Positions 30,335-38,630 of a DNA stretch of 47,067 bases are shown here, in pieces. The position numbers were made by a program, and so were the translations under genes. Location of the stretch: positions 1 through 47,067 of the forward strand of contig JAGNYI010000023.1 in assembly GCA_017985015.1 (NCBI GenBank), read 5' to 3'. How positions within the stretch are numbered: position 1 is the stretch's first letter; each line of letters starts with the position of its first letter. The notes under the pieces are model-generated. The model ran no database searches. It saw nothing but the letters and a program-made list of their open reading frames with translations, and had not been told where the DNA came from. The DNA comes from Giesbergeria sp. GTDB lineage: Bacteria > Pseudomonadota > Gammaproteobacteria > Burkholderiales > Burkholderiaceae_C.

Positions 30335-32020
30335 TCACGCGCCTCGGTTGCGCTGCTTGGCGCGGTACATGGCGGCATCGGCGGCCGCCATCAGGCCGCC
30401 GGCATCCGCCGCATCGCGCGGAAAGAGCGCAAAACCCACACTCGCGCGTATGGGCTGCACCTGCCCATTGAAGTCAAGCGGCTGCGCCAGGGCCTGTTCC
30501 AGTTTCGCTGCAATCTGGGCAGCCTGCTCTGGTGCGTCGAGGTTCTCGCAGAGCACGGTAAATTCATCTCCTGCAAGCCGTGCCACCGTATCGCTCTCGC
30601 GAACAGTCTGCGTTGTCGTCCACGCCACGGCCTTGAGCACTGTGTCGCCGGCAGCGTGCCCCAAAGCGTCGTTGATCGCCTTGAAGTCATCCAGATCCAC
30701 AAACAGCAACGCACACAGGTGTCCGGTGCGTTTCGCCATGGCGAGCGCCTGGGCAAGTCGCTGCTCGAACATGCGGCGATTGGGTAGGCCCGTCAGAGTA
30801 TCGTGATACGCCAGATGCGCCATGTCGTGGTGGCGCGCGCTCAGTTCATCGAGTTGCTGTCCAATCTGCTGCTCCATCTGACTCAGGCTGCGCGCAAGTT
30901 CACCCAGTTCGTCATGCCGATGCACCGGCAGCGCGCCGTGACTGCGGCCTGCCGCAAAAGCCTGCGTTGCGCGCACCATGACCTTGATCGGGCCAGTGAC
31001 CACGCGCGAGATCAGCGCCGCCAGCAGCGCGGCTGCCGCACTGAGCACTGCCAGCACCCACAAGATGCGCCGCCCAAAATTCAGAACCTCGTCCTGCACC
31101 ACGTTCAGCGGCTGTGAGAGGCCGACGATCATGAAGCGCCCGTCTTCCTGTTCGCCGTATGGCAAGCGGGCGAAGGCATAGGCCTGGCGCACGGTCCCAC
31201 CGTCGTTCTGACTGAATACCTGCTCGTTCTGCTTGCCCTCCAACAGCGCTCGCACCGAGGCAAAGCGCTCCTGGATCAGGATGCGCTCGCCCTGGTGCTC
31301 GGCGCCGAACACCTGTGCGGCATCGGGGTGGTCAAGAAAATCACCCCATTGGTTGCTGAGATAAAAATCCAACCCTTTGGGCAGATTGGCACGGAAAATG
31401 GCAAGAAATGCGGGCGCGCTCACATCCACCACCAGTACGCCGAACAAGTGCCCAGCGCTGGTGACGGGCATCGACACATGAAAAACTGCTTCGGACGAGG
31501 TGGCTGCCTCGTCGAATGACATCGCCAGACTTAGCTCCGTTACGTAGCTGGTGTCGGCCGGTAAATTCAAGGCCTCGAAAAAGAAAGGTCGGTAGGCCTG
31601 CTCATGGAGTTCGGCCTGCTTGACCTGCACGACGGATTCGCCCTGGCGGCGCACCCGCACCAGTTCAAGCCCATGGTCGGCAACGCCGATGAGCCGGATC
31701 TGGCGATAGGCCGGCCTGGCCCCCAAGGTAGCCTTGAGCACATCGGCCACCGCGGCGCGCTGCCGCGCGTCGAGCGGTTCTGCGCCGCGCGCCAGTGAAG
31801 ACGCCGCCGTTGTCAGCATCTGAGCATCACGCGTAACCGACCCGAGTCCCGTCTGGAGGTAACGCACCAGCAAGCGTGTGGTGCCAAGCAATGCACTCTC
31901 TGCACGTGCCTGCAGCAGGCTGCGTCCGGCATCAAAGGTGTAGTAGGCAGCCAACGACGCCGCAAGCACGCTGAAGCTGGCAAGCAATATGCCCAGGCGA
32001 AAGGCAATGCCAGTGCGCAT
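30335..32020 (-). CDS. Membrane-bound HAMP-GGDEF diguanylate cyclase
   Basis: This 561-residue protein is a transmembrane sensor with a c-di-GMP-synthesising output. It has a membrane helix at 7-27, a periplasmic sensor of about 290 residues (Cache-like, 28-317), a second helix (318-340), a HAMP linker (341-395) and a GGDEF domain (400-560). The active-site motif is AGDEF (483-487) instead of GGDEF. An I-site RESD (474-477) lies five residues before it, so it may be active with product inhibition, but the variant makes activity less certain. The ATG at 32020 lies 2 nt after the stop of the periplasmic binding-protein gene upstream, so the two are tightly coupled. The periplasmic part probably receives the binding protein or its ligand. 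Confidence 0.88.
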   Translation of the reverse strand: MRTGIAFRLGILLASFSVLAASLAAYYTFDAGRSLLQARAESALLGTTRLLVRYLQTGLGSVTRDAQMLTTAASSLARGAEPLDARQRAAVADVLKATLGARPAYRQIRLIGVADHGLELVRVRRQGESVVQVKQAELHEQAYRPFFFEALNLPADTSYVTELSLAMSFDEAATSSEAVFHVSMPVTSAGHLFGVLVVDVSAPAFLAIFRANLPKGLDFYLSNQWGDFLDHPDAAQVFGAEHQGERILIQERFASVRALLEGKQNEQVFSQNDGGTVRQAYAFARLPYGEQEDGRFMIVGLSQPLNVVQDEVLNFGRRILWVLAVLSAAAALLAALISRVVTGPIKVMVRATQAFAAGRSHGALPVHRHDELGELARSLSQMEQQIGQQLDELSARHHDMAHLAYHDTLTGLPNRRMFEQRLAQALAMAKRTGHLCALLFVDLDDFKAINDALGHAAGDTVLKAVAWTTTQTVRESDTVARLAGDEFTVLCENLDAPEQAAQIAAKLEQALAQPLDFNGQVQPIRASVGFALFPRDAADAGGLMAAADAAMYRAKQRNRGA

Positions 32021-32022
32021 GG

Positions 32023-33099
32023 TCAGAAGCGCTCCGGCCGCTCGCCCGAAACGATGCGTCGCCATAGCCGTGAGCGCAGGGATTCATCTTCCAGCGGTTC
32101 CAGCCACAGAATTTTTGGGCTGGCTGCGCCTGCCTCAAGGCCTGGCGCTGGCTCCAAGGTGTTGGCCAAACCCTGGCGCAGCGTCAACGTCTGGCTGACC
32201 GACGCCTCCAGCATGTAGTTGATCCATTGGTGGGCCAGTAATGGTTCACGTGCCCCTGCAGGCACTGCCCAGCAATCGAGCCAGGCAAGTGCTCCCTCGC
32301 GGGGAATCACGTAGCCAACATCAATTCCCGCATCGCGCAGGAGCTTCAATTGCTGCTGCCCGTAATTGGCAAATAGCAGTGCGGCCTTGTGGTCCCGAAA
32401 CAATCGCACGGCTTCTTCAGGCAAGTTGTAGAACGCCAGCAGATTGCGCCGCAGCTCCACCAGATCGAGCGCCAGGCCGCGCATATTTTCGGGAGGGATA
32501 TGAAACGGTGGCAGTCCACGGTGCAGCGCAGCAAGAGAGAAGCCATGATTTGCACTGTCAAACTCCAGTACCCGGCCGCGCCATTTCGGGTCCCACAGCG
32601 CTGCCCACGAATCGGGCGGAGCCGCCCACTGCGTGCGGTCATAGATCAAGCCCATTTCTGACCAGGTGTAGGGCACTGCATAGACCCGCTCGGCATCCGA
32701 GATTCCAGCAATCAACGCGAGCGGGTGAAACCTCGGCAATTGGTGGGCAAGATTGGGAATTGCCTGCAGATTGAGCGGCTCCAGCTTCTTCGCAGCCACC
32801 AGTCGCGCGATCTCCACCGTATTGGCGGCCACCGCGTCAAACGCCGGCCGGGCGCTCGCCATCTGGCTGCGCAGGGCTTCGTCCGAGCTGACGATAGTCA
32901 CTTCGACGCGTACGCCATGGCGCTTTTCGAATTGCGCCACCACATCCGCGTCTGCATACCCCGGCCAGGCCAGCACACGCAGCAGCGGCGCCGCCTGCGC
33001 CAGCCCAGCAAACGCGGACAGCGTCAGCCAACCGGTCAATACCCATCGCAAGCTGGCAAACAAGCGCCCTAGAGCGCTTCGACCACCAATTGCCGCCAC
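32023..33099 (-). CDS. PotD/NspS-like periplasmic polyamine-binding protein, orphan
   Basis: This 358-residue secreted protein resembles spermidine/putrescine-binding proteins (PotD, NspS). It has a signal peptide ending near residue 37 (LAQA/AP). Family motifs include VYAVPYTWSEMGLIYD (139-154) and AWLDCWAVPAG (272-282). In PotD the Trp and Asp of the equivalent segment contact the polyamine, and both are present here (W273, D275). The start is a GTG at 33099 with AAAGGTG upstream. No ABC permease or ATPase gene lies nearby. The gene is directly followed by a membrane GGDEF protein. I infer a sensory rather than a transport role, as for NspS-MbaA of Vibrio cholerae. The ligand itself is not shown by the sequence. 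Confidence 0.82.
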   Translation of the reverse strand: MAAIGGRSALGRLFASLRWVLTGWLTLSAFAGLAQAAPLLRVLAWPGYADADVVAQFEKRHGVRVEVTIVSSDEALRSQMASARPAFDAVAANTVEIARLVAAKKLEPLNLQAIPNLAHQLPRFHPLALIAGISDAERVYAVPYTWSEMGLIYDRTQWAAPPDSWAALWDPKWRGRVLEFDSANHGFSLAALHRGLPPFHIPPENMRGLALDLVELRRNLLAFYNLPEEAVRLFRDHKAALLFANYGQQQLKLLRDAGIDVGYVIPREGALAWLDCWAVPAGAREPLLAHQWINYMLEASVSQTLTLRQGLANTLEPAPGLEAGAASPKILWLEPLEDESLRSRLWRRIVSGERPERF

Positions 33100-33152
33100 G
33101 CATCACCTTTTTTGGATTTCGTAACAAACAGTTTACGCGGGACAATGATCCC

Positions 33153-35039
33153 GTGAGCATCCCGCAAACTTTTATCCAGGAACTTCTCTCTCGCGTCGAC
33201 GTGGTCGAGGTGGTTGGCCGCTATGTGCCACTGCGCAAGGCGGGAGCCAACTTCATGGGGTTGTGCCCTTTTCATGGCGAAAAGTCGCCCTCGTTCAGCG
33301 TGAGTCCATCGAAGCAATTTTTCCACTGCTTTGGCTGTGGAAAAAGCGGGAACGCCATTGGCTTTCTCATGGAGCATGCGGGAATGGGCTTTGTCGATGC
33401 GGTCGAAGACCTGGCGCGTCAGGTGGGCTTGAGCGTTCCCGACGATCATGTCGCGCCCGCCGACAAGGAGCGCGCCGCCGCTGCCCGCCAGCACCAAGCC
33501 ACCCTGAGCGAAACCTTGGAAAAGGCGGGCCAGGACTACCGCAAGCAGTTGCGGCAGTCACCGCGCGCCGTGGACTACCTCAAGGGGCGTGGCGTCTCGG
33601 GCGAAGTCGCCCAGCGCTACGGACTGGGTTACGCCCCCGAGGGCTGGCGTCACTTGGCCAGCGTGTTTGCACAGTACGACGACCCACTGCTGTCTGACAG
33701 CGGCCTGGTGATCGTGGGCGAAGAGGACGGCAAGCGCTACGACCGGTTTCGTGACCGCGTCATGTTCCCCATCCGCAACGTGAAGGGTGAATGCATCGGC
33801 TTCGGCGGGCGCGTGCTGGGCGACGACAAACCCAAATACCTCAATTCGCCCGAAACGCCCGTCTTCCACAAGGGCAGTGAGCTCTACGGACTCTACGAGG
33901 CGCGCACCGCCATTCGCGAAGCCGGATTTGCGCTCGTCACCGAAGGCTATATGGATGTGGTGGCGCTGGCCCAACTGGGGTTTGAGAACGCCGTCGCCAC
34001 CCTTGGCACAGCCTGCACAGCAGAACATATCGCCAAGCTGCTGCGCTTTACCGACAGCGTGGTCTTCAGCTTTGACGGCGACGCTGCGGGGCGCCGAGCT
34101 GCACGCAAGGCGCTGGACGCCGCCATTCCCCACGCGGCAGACACGCGCAGCGTCAAGTTTTTGTTCCTTCCCAGCGAGCACGATCCCGACAGTTTCGTGC
34201 GCGCCCATGGCGCCAGCGCGTTTTCTCGCCACATTGCCGACGCCATGCCCCTCAGCCGCTTTCTTGTGGAGGCGGCTGGTGAGCAATGCGATCTTGGAAC
34301 GCCAGAGGGCCGCGCCCACATGGCGAGCAACGCCCGCCTGCTTTGGGAACCCTTGCCCGATGGCGCGCTCAAGCGCCAGCTGCTCGGCGAGCTGGCCACA
34401 TTGGCACAGCTCGATCCGCTGGACCTTCAGGAGGTGTGGGAGCAGGTAGCCCTGCGCGGGCGCCCGCCTGCTGCGCCAGCGCCGCGCAAAGCGGCTGACG
34501 CCCGGCGCCCGGCCCGGGCCGAGCCCGGCCGAGGCTTTGCTCCCTCCAGCACCAGCACCAGCACCAGCACCAGCACCAGCGCCCGACGCCGGCGGGCAGC
34601 ACCGGCGGGCCGCGTTGACCATGCGGCGCGGCTGCTGCTTTCGCACATGGAGTTTCTAGACGCCCTGTCGCACGAAGACAACGCCTTGCTTAGCGGCCAG
34701 GAACCGCCGCACGGCCCCTTGTTCGCGTGGATCGAGGCGCAATTTCATGAGCAGGGCGCGCTGCCCTGGGCCGTGTTGCGCGAGTCGCTGCGTGGCCATG
34801 GCTGCGAAGCGCTGGCCGAGCGTGTAATGACCGGTGCACACGCCCAGACCGAAGGCGATACGCACGAACTGCGCCTGGAACTGCGCGGTCTGCTCAACCG
34901 CATGCTGGCAGAACAATTGCGGGTGCAGGAAACCGAAGCCTTGACGGCGGCCAACACCGACCCCGCGGCCTTGCAGCGCTACCGCGCGCTGCAGGCGCGG
35001 CGGGTGGCTCTTGAGCGTTTGGCGCCCCAGGTCTCTTGA
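33153..35039 (+). CDS. dnaG: DNA primase
   Basis: DnaG makes RNA primers for DNA replication. The 628-residue protein has an N-terminal CHC2 zinc-binding domain (CPFHGEKSPSF with FHCFGCGKSGNAIGF). The TOPRIM catalytic core follows (EGYMDVVALAQLGFENAVA, and FSFDGDAAGRRAARKA). A C-terminal DnaB-helicase-interacting domain ends the protein. A Pro/Arg-rich linker near residue 455-490 carries a Ser-Thr run coded by a hexanucleotide repeat. The start is the GTG at 33153. The frame opens earlier, but the family N-terminus (IPQTFIQELLSRVDVVEVVG) begins there. The promoter should lie in the 53 bp region shared with the divergent binding-protein gene. rpoD lies 251 bp downstream. Confidence 0.96.
   Translation: MSIPQTFIQELLSRVDVVEVVGRYVPLRKAGANFMGLCPFHGEKSPSFSVSPSKQFFHCFGCGKSGNAIGFLMEHAGMGFVDAVEDLARQVGLSVPDDHVAPADKERAAAARQHQATLSETLEKAGQDYRKQLRQSPRAVDYLKGRGVSGEVAQRYGLGYAPEGWRHLASVFAQYDDPLLSDSGLVIVGEEDGKRYDRFRDRVMFPIRNVKGECIGFGGRVLGDDKPKYLNSPETPVFHKGSELYGLYEARTAIREAGFALVTEGYMDVVALAQLGFENAVATLGTACTAEHIAKLLRFTDSVVFSFDGDAAGRRAARKALDAAIPHAADTRSVKFLFLPSEHDPDSFVRAHGASAFSRHIADAMPLSRFLVEAAGEQCDLGTPEGRAHMASNARLLWEPLPDGALKRQLLGELATLAQLDPLDLQEVWEQVALRGRPPAAPAPRKAADARRPARAEPGRGFAPSSTSTSTSTSTSARRRRAAPAGRVDHAARLLLSHMEFLDALSHEDNALLSGQEPPHGPLFAWIEAQFHEQGALPWAVLRESLRGHGCEALAERVMTGAHAQTEGDTHELRLELRGLLNRMLAEQLRVQETEALTAANTDPAALQRYRALQARRVALERLAPQVS
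34548..34580 (+). repeat. AGCACC x5.5 hexanucleotide repeat inside dnaG
   Basis: Five perfect copies of AGCACC plus a final AGC lie in frame and encode alternating Ser-Thr in the linker between the primase core and the helicase-binding domain (residues 466-476). Slippage would change linker length by two residues per unit without shifting the frame. Confidence 0.9.
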
Positions 35040-35054
35040 AAAACTTCTGGCAGG

Positions 35055-35060
35055 TATAAT
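35055..35060 (+). promoter_or_regulatory. Candidate rpoD promoter -10 (TATAAT)
   Basis: A perfect TATAAT lies 230 bp before rpoD. TTGAAA at 35036-35041, overlapping the dnaG stop codon, is only 13 nt away, too close for an ideal -35. It is therefore a partial promoter match. It would give rpoD a transcript separate from dnaG, with a long leader. Confidence 0.5.
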
Positions 35061-35180
35061 GTAGGGTTCATCGGCAAGAGCGACAGCAGCACCTCCGGGC
35101 CGGGCACCAGTGACACACGCGCACGACCGCCCTCCTTACCGCAAGGACTGCACACCAAATGATCGCCCAGACATCTTGCT

Positions 35181-35199
35181 TGAAGCCCCTTCGGCTTCA
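35181..35199 (+). other. Perfect hairpin in the rpoD leader
   Basis: TGAAGCC and GGCTTCA pair perfectly over 7 bp with a 5 nt loop about 90 nt before the rpoD ATG. There is no following T-run, so it is not a terminator. It could influence translation or stability of the leader. Confidence 0.45.
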
Positions 35200-35290
35200 C
35201 CCGTAAAGGCCCACTGCCTTTGCCGTGCCACCCGCGCCGGGATTTCAGGCGCTTGCGTCGTCTTTGTTCATTTTGACCCCGAGGTTGTCC

Positions 35291-37654
35291 ATGCCTGCTC
35301 AAAAGCCTGCGAAGTTGCCCAAGTCCGTTCCCGCCGCAAAGGCATTGCCCGCCACAGCCAAGACATCCGCCAAGAAGCCATCCGCAAAAACTGCCCCCAA
35401 GGCAGTGGCTGCGCCGGCTGCCAAGAAAGCCCCTTCCGTGCCCAAGACTGCTGCAAAGACCTCCGAATCCGAAGAAAAAAAGACCCGCACCAAGGCTGCT
35501 GCGCCTGAGGCCGAGACAACCGAGGCACCCAAGAAGCGTGCCGGCCGTCCAGCCAAAGCCGCCGCTGCGCCCAAAGCAGGCAAAGCCGCCAAGGCTCCGG
35601 CCGCACGCGGCAAGAAGGGCCAGGCAGACGCCGACAGCGACGACGCCGATCTCTCTGATATCGAGTCCGACCTGGAGGGCGAGGTTGAGGAAACGACCGA
35701 AGTGGCCACCACAGAAACTCCGGTGGAGAAGGTCAAGCCGCTGCGCATGAAGATCAGCAAGGCCAAGGAACGGGCCTTGATGAAGGAATTCGGCCTGGAC
35801 GAAACCGTTCTGTCCGAAGAAGACCTGGCCAAGCGGCGCTCGCGCCTGAAAACCCTGATCAAGCTGGGCAAGACCCGCGGCTACCTCACGCACGGTGAAA
35901 TCAACGACCACCTGCCCGACAAGCTGGTGGACCAGGAGACGCTGGATGTCGTGATCTCCATGCTCAACGACCTGGGCGTGGCCGTGTACGAGCAGACGCC
36001 CGACGCCGAGCAACTGCTGGTCACCAACACCGCCCAGACAGCTGCCACCGAGGAAGAAGCCGAAGAAGCTGCCGAAGCGGCGCTCTCCACCGTGGACAGC
36101 GAATTTGGCCGCACCACCGACCCGGTGCGCATGTACATGCGCGAAATGGGTACGGTGGAGCTGCTCACGCGCGAAGGCGAAATCGAAATCGCCAAGCGCA
36201 TCGAAGGCGGCCTGATGGCGATGATGGAGGCCATCAGCGCATCCCCTGCCACCATTGCTGAAATCCTCAATATGGGCGAGGACATCCGCGAAGGCAAGGT
36301 CGTCATTTCGACCATCGTCGACGGCTTTTCCGTCCCCAACGAGGCCGACGACTACGTGGCCGAAGAGGATTTCGACGAATTCGACGAGGACGATGACGAC
36401 GATGGCAAGGGTGGCAGCAAGGCGCTGACCAAGAAACTCGAAGAGCTCAAGAACGAAGCCCTGCGGCGCTTCGACAAGATGCGTGAAATGTTCGAGAAAG
36501 TGCACAAGATCTATGACCGCGAAGGCTACGGCACGCCGGCGTACGCCAAGGCACAAAGCGCGCTGTCGACCGAGCTGATGACCATCCGCTTCACCGCCAA
36601 GACGATTGAAAAACTTTGCGACATGGTGCGCGGCCAAGTGGACGACGTGCGCAAGAAGGAACGCGAGCTGCGCCGCATCATCGTGGACAAGTGCGGCATG
36701 TCGCAGGAGATGTTCATCAAGGAATTCCCGGCCAATTTGCTCAATCTGGACTGGGTGGAAAAGCAAGCCGCAGCAGGCAAGCCCTGGAGCACGGTGATGG
36801 CACGCAACATCCCGCCTGTGCAAGACTTGCAGCAAAAACTCGCGGACCTGCAGTCGCGGGTGGTGGTGCCGCTTGCACAGCTCAAGCTCATCAACCGCCG
36901 CATGAACGAAGGCGAAGCCAGTTCGCGCGACGCCAAGAAGGAAATGATCGAGGCCAACCTGCGCCTGGTCATTTCGATTGCCAAGAAGTACACCAACCGC
37001 GGCCTGCAGTTCCTCGATTTGATCCAGGAAGGCAACATCGGCCTGATGAAGGCGGTGGACAAATTCGAATACCGCCGCGGCTACAAGTTCTCTACCTACG
37101 CCACCTGGTGGATTCGCCAAGCCATCACCCGCTCGATTGCCGACCAGGCGCGCACGATCCGCATTCCGGTGCACATGATCGAGACCATCAACAAGATGAA
37201 CCGCATCTCGCGCCAGCATCTGCAGGAGTTCGGCTTTGAGCCCGATGCGTCCGTGCTGGCCGAGAAGATGGAGATCCCGGAAGACAAGATCCGCAAGATC
37301 ATGAAGATCGCCAAAGAGCCGATTTCCATGGAAACCCCCATTGGTGACGACGACGACAGCCACCTGGGCGATTTCATTGAGGACGGAGCCAACACGGCAC
37401 CGCTCGAAGCGGCCATGCAAGCGGGCCTGCGCGACGTGGTCAAGGACATCCTCGATGGCCTGACCCCGCGCGAAGCCAAAGTGCTGCGCATGCGCTTTGG
37501 CATCGAGATGACCAGCGACCACACGCTGGAAGAAGTGGGCAAGCAGTTCGACGTCACACGCGAGCGCATCCGCCAGATCGAAGCCAAGGCACTGCGCAAA
37601 CTGAAGCACCCCAGCCGCAGCGACAAGCTGCGCAGCTTCATCGATTCGCTCTAA
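35291..37654 (+). CDS. rpoD: Primary sigma factor RpoD (sigma 70)
   Basis: RpoD is the main sigma subunit of RNA polymerase. Region 1.1 ([20 protein letters not shown]) begins near residue 186. Region 1.2 includes [20 protein letters not shown]. Region 2 has [20 protein letters not shown] and [20 protein letters not shown]. Region 4 ends with [20 protein letters not shown]. The protein is 787 residues, against 613 in E. coli. The first roughly 180 are a Lys/Ala/Pro-rich low-complexity extension followed by an acidic patch ([20 protein letters not shown]). A second acidic tract ([18 protein letters not shown]) lies in the non-conserved region. I chose the ATG at 35291. The frame stays open 22 codons upstream without a sigma-like sequence. 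Confidence 0.97.
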   Translation: MPAQKPAKLPKSVPAAKALPATAKTSAKKPSAKTAPKAVAAPAAKKAPSVPKTAAKTSESEEKKTRTKAAAPEAETTEAPKKRAGRPAKAAAAPKAGKAAKAPAARGKKGQADADSDDADLSDIESDLEGEVEETTEVATTETPVEKVKPLRMKISKAKERALMKEFGLDETVLSEEDLAKRRSRLKTLIKLGKTRGYLTHGEINDHLPDKLVDQETLDVVISMLNDLGVAVYEQTPDAEQLLVTNTAQTAATEEEAEEAAEAALSTVDSEFGRTTDPVRMYMREMGTVELLTREGEIEIAKRIEGGLMAMMEAISASPATIAEILNMGEDIREGKVVISTIVDGFSVPNEADDYVAEEDFDEFDEDDDDDGKGGSKALTKKLEELKNEALRRFDKMREMFEKVHKIYDREGYGTPAYAKAQSALSTELMTIRFTAKTIEKLCDMVRGQVDDVRKKERELRRIIVDKCGMSQEMFIKEFPANLLNLDWVEKQAAAGKPWSTVMARNIPPVQDLQQKLADLQSRVVVPLAQLKLINRRMNEGEASSRDAKKEMIEANLRLVISIAKKYTNRGLQFLDLIQEGNIGLMKAVDKFEYRRGYKFSTYATWWIRQAITRSIADQARTIRIPVHMIETINKMNRISRQHLQEFGFEPDASVLAEKMEIPEDKIRKIMKIAKEPISMETPIGDDDDSHLGDFIEDGANTAPLEAAMQAGLRDVVKDILDGLTPREAKVLRMRFGIEMTSDHTLEEVGKQFDVTRERIRQIEAKALRKLKHPSRSDKLRSFIDSL

Positions 37655-37674
37655 TTCATTCCCCTCTCCCATCG

Positions 37675-37706
37675 CCCCGGCCTGCGTTCGCAAGCCGGGG
37701 TTTTTT
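37675..37706 (+). terminator. Intrinsic terminator after rpoD
   Basis: CCCCGGC (37675-37681) pairs with GCCGGGG (37694-37700), with an inner TGCG/CGCA stem. It is followed by six T residues. It starts 20 bp after the rpoD stop and has the classic form of a rho-independent terminator. The rest of the 209 bp gap to the next gene shows nothing I recognise apart from a good Shine-Dalgarno sequence. Confidence 0.92.
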
Positions 37707-37863
37707 GTTGCCCGCACGCAAAGATCGGCACTTGAAATCGGCGCGGTTGCCGACAGCCGCGGTGGGACGAAGCTGACGCTTCAAGGGCTGGGACGCACGC
37801 AAGATCAAGGCGTCTTTGAGGAAACCCCTTCGGGACCTCACCCATTCACACGAAGGAAAAATC

Positions 37864-38562
37864 ATGCGAACCAAACTCACTCTGCTGGCCGTTCTGGCTA
37901 GTGCCTCCCTTATGGCCAACGCACAGAGCACCGCTCCCGCCATGCCGAACACGGCAGCTGCCACCAACGTGCAATCGATTCCCTCTGGGAACGAGCCGTT
38001 GAACAAGGCACCAACCATGAAGACGCCTTCCGACAAGACGCGTGCGGCTGTTAACGGTGAAGCTGCCGACGCGGCCAGGACGGGCACCATCGCTACAGGC
38101 AACCAACCGTTGACGTCAATGGAAAGCCCGCATTCCAACACCACTCGTTCGATCAAGAGCAGTGAGGGTGCTGCTGCAATCGCGTCCGGCAAGCTTGCAA
38201 CCGGCAACGAGCCGATCGTTGGACTACCCAACGAAAAGGCCCAAAACCAGATGAAGAAGAGCGCCAAAAAGGGCTCGGACCATGCCAAGAACATGGCCGG
38301 TGGCGCCGACGCCGTGAAGTCGGGCAACGAGCCCTATCTCAAGACCCCCACCACCGTGTCCGACAAGACGCGTGCTGACGTGCGCGCAGACACCGCAATG
38401 AATGGTGGAGCGGAGGCTGCCGTTTCGGGCAACCAGCCCCTGGCTCCGCGCACCACCACGACTTCAACGACGAGCCGTGCCAGCGTGAAGGCCGATGCCG
38501 CAGCCGCGGCAAAAAACGACGCCATCAGAACAGGTGACGGCGCTGCCAAGGCCGCCAACTGA
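37864..38562 (+). CDS. Secreted GN(E/Q)P-repeat protein of unknown function
   Basis: I do not recognise this 232-residue protein. A signal peptide is clear (RTKLTLLAVLASASLMANAQ, cleavage probably after about residue 20). The mature part is built from five imperfect repeats, each opened by a [S/T]GN[E/Q]P[L/I/Y] motif at residues 41, 78, 113, 153 and 188. Spacing is 37, 35, 40 and 35 residues. Two repeats also carry SDKTRA about 15 residues after the motif, and most end in an Ala/Gly-rich helix-like segment (GEAADAARTG, GGAEAAVSG). No cysteine, Trp or long hydrophobic segment is present after the signal. The ATG at 37864 has AAGGA upstream. The protein is probably periplasmic or surface-exposed and largely disordered. 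Confidence 0.82.
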   Translation: MRTKLTLLAVLASASLMANAQSTAPAMPNTAAATNVQSIPSGNEPLNKAPTMKTPSDKTRAAVNGEAADAARTGTIATGNQPLTSMESPHSNTTRSIKSSEGAAAIASGKLATGNEPIVGLPNEKAQNQMKKSAKKGSDHAKNMAGGADAVKSGNEPYLKTPTTVSDKTRADVRADTAMNGGAEAAVSGNQPLAPRTTTTSTTSRASVKADAAAAAKNDAIRTGDGAAKAAN

Positions 38563-38571
38563 TATTCAGAG

Positions 38572-38627
38572 CCGCCCTCCTCGGGCGGACACACCAAAGC
38601 GGAGCGCGCAGGCGACTCCGTTTTTTT
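38572..38627 (+). terminator. Double hairpin with T-run after the repeat protein gene
   Basis: The first hairpin is CCGCCC/GGGCGG (38572-38588). The second is CGGAG (38600-38604) with CTCCG (38616-38620), followed by seven T residues. It lies between the convergent repeat-protein and CoA-transferase genes and probably ends the plus-strand transcript. Confidence 0.75.
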
Positions 38628-38630
38628 CGT

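Noticed and set aside
34548-34580. The short tandem repeat as a CRISPR array
   Set aside because: Six-base units without spacers inside a coding frame are a microsatellite. No CRISPR repeat or cas gene is visible in the window.
35036-35060. TTGAAA plus TATAAT as a full sigma-70 promoter
   Set aside because: The spacing is 13 nt, too short for an ideal promoter. Only the -10 is recorded as a candidate.
34979-37717. A 912-codon open frame antisense to rpoD
   Set aside because: Its translation is rich in His, Gly, Phe and Leu with no domain. It mirrors the codon pattern of rpoD, which is a definite gene, so it is a high-GC shadow.
37864-38562. The repeat protein as a histone-like or RpoD-derived fragment
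   Set aside because: It has its own Shine-Dalgarno sequence, signal peptide and terminator, and its repeats do not match the RpoD extension.
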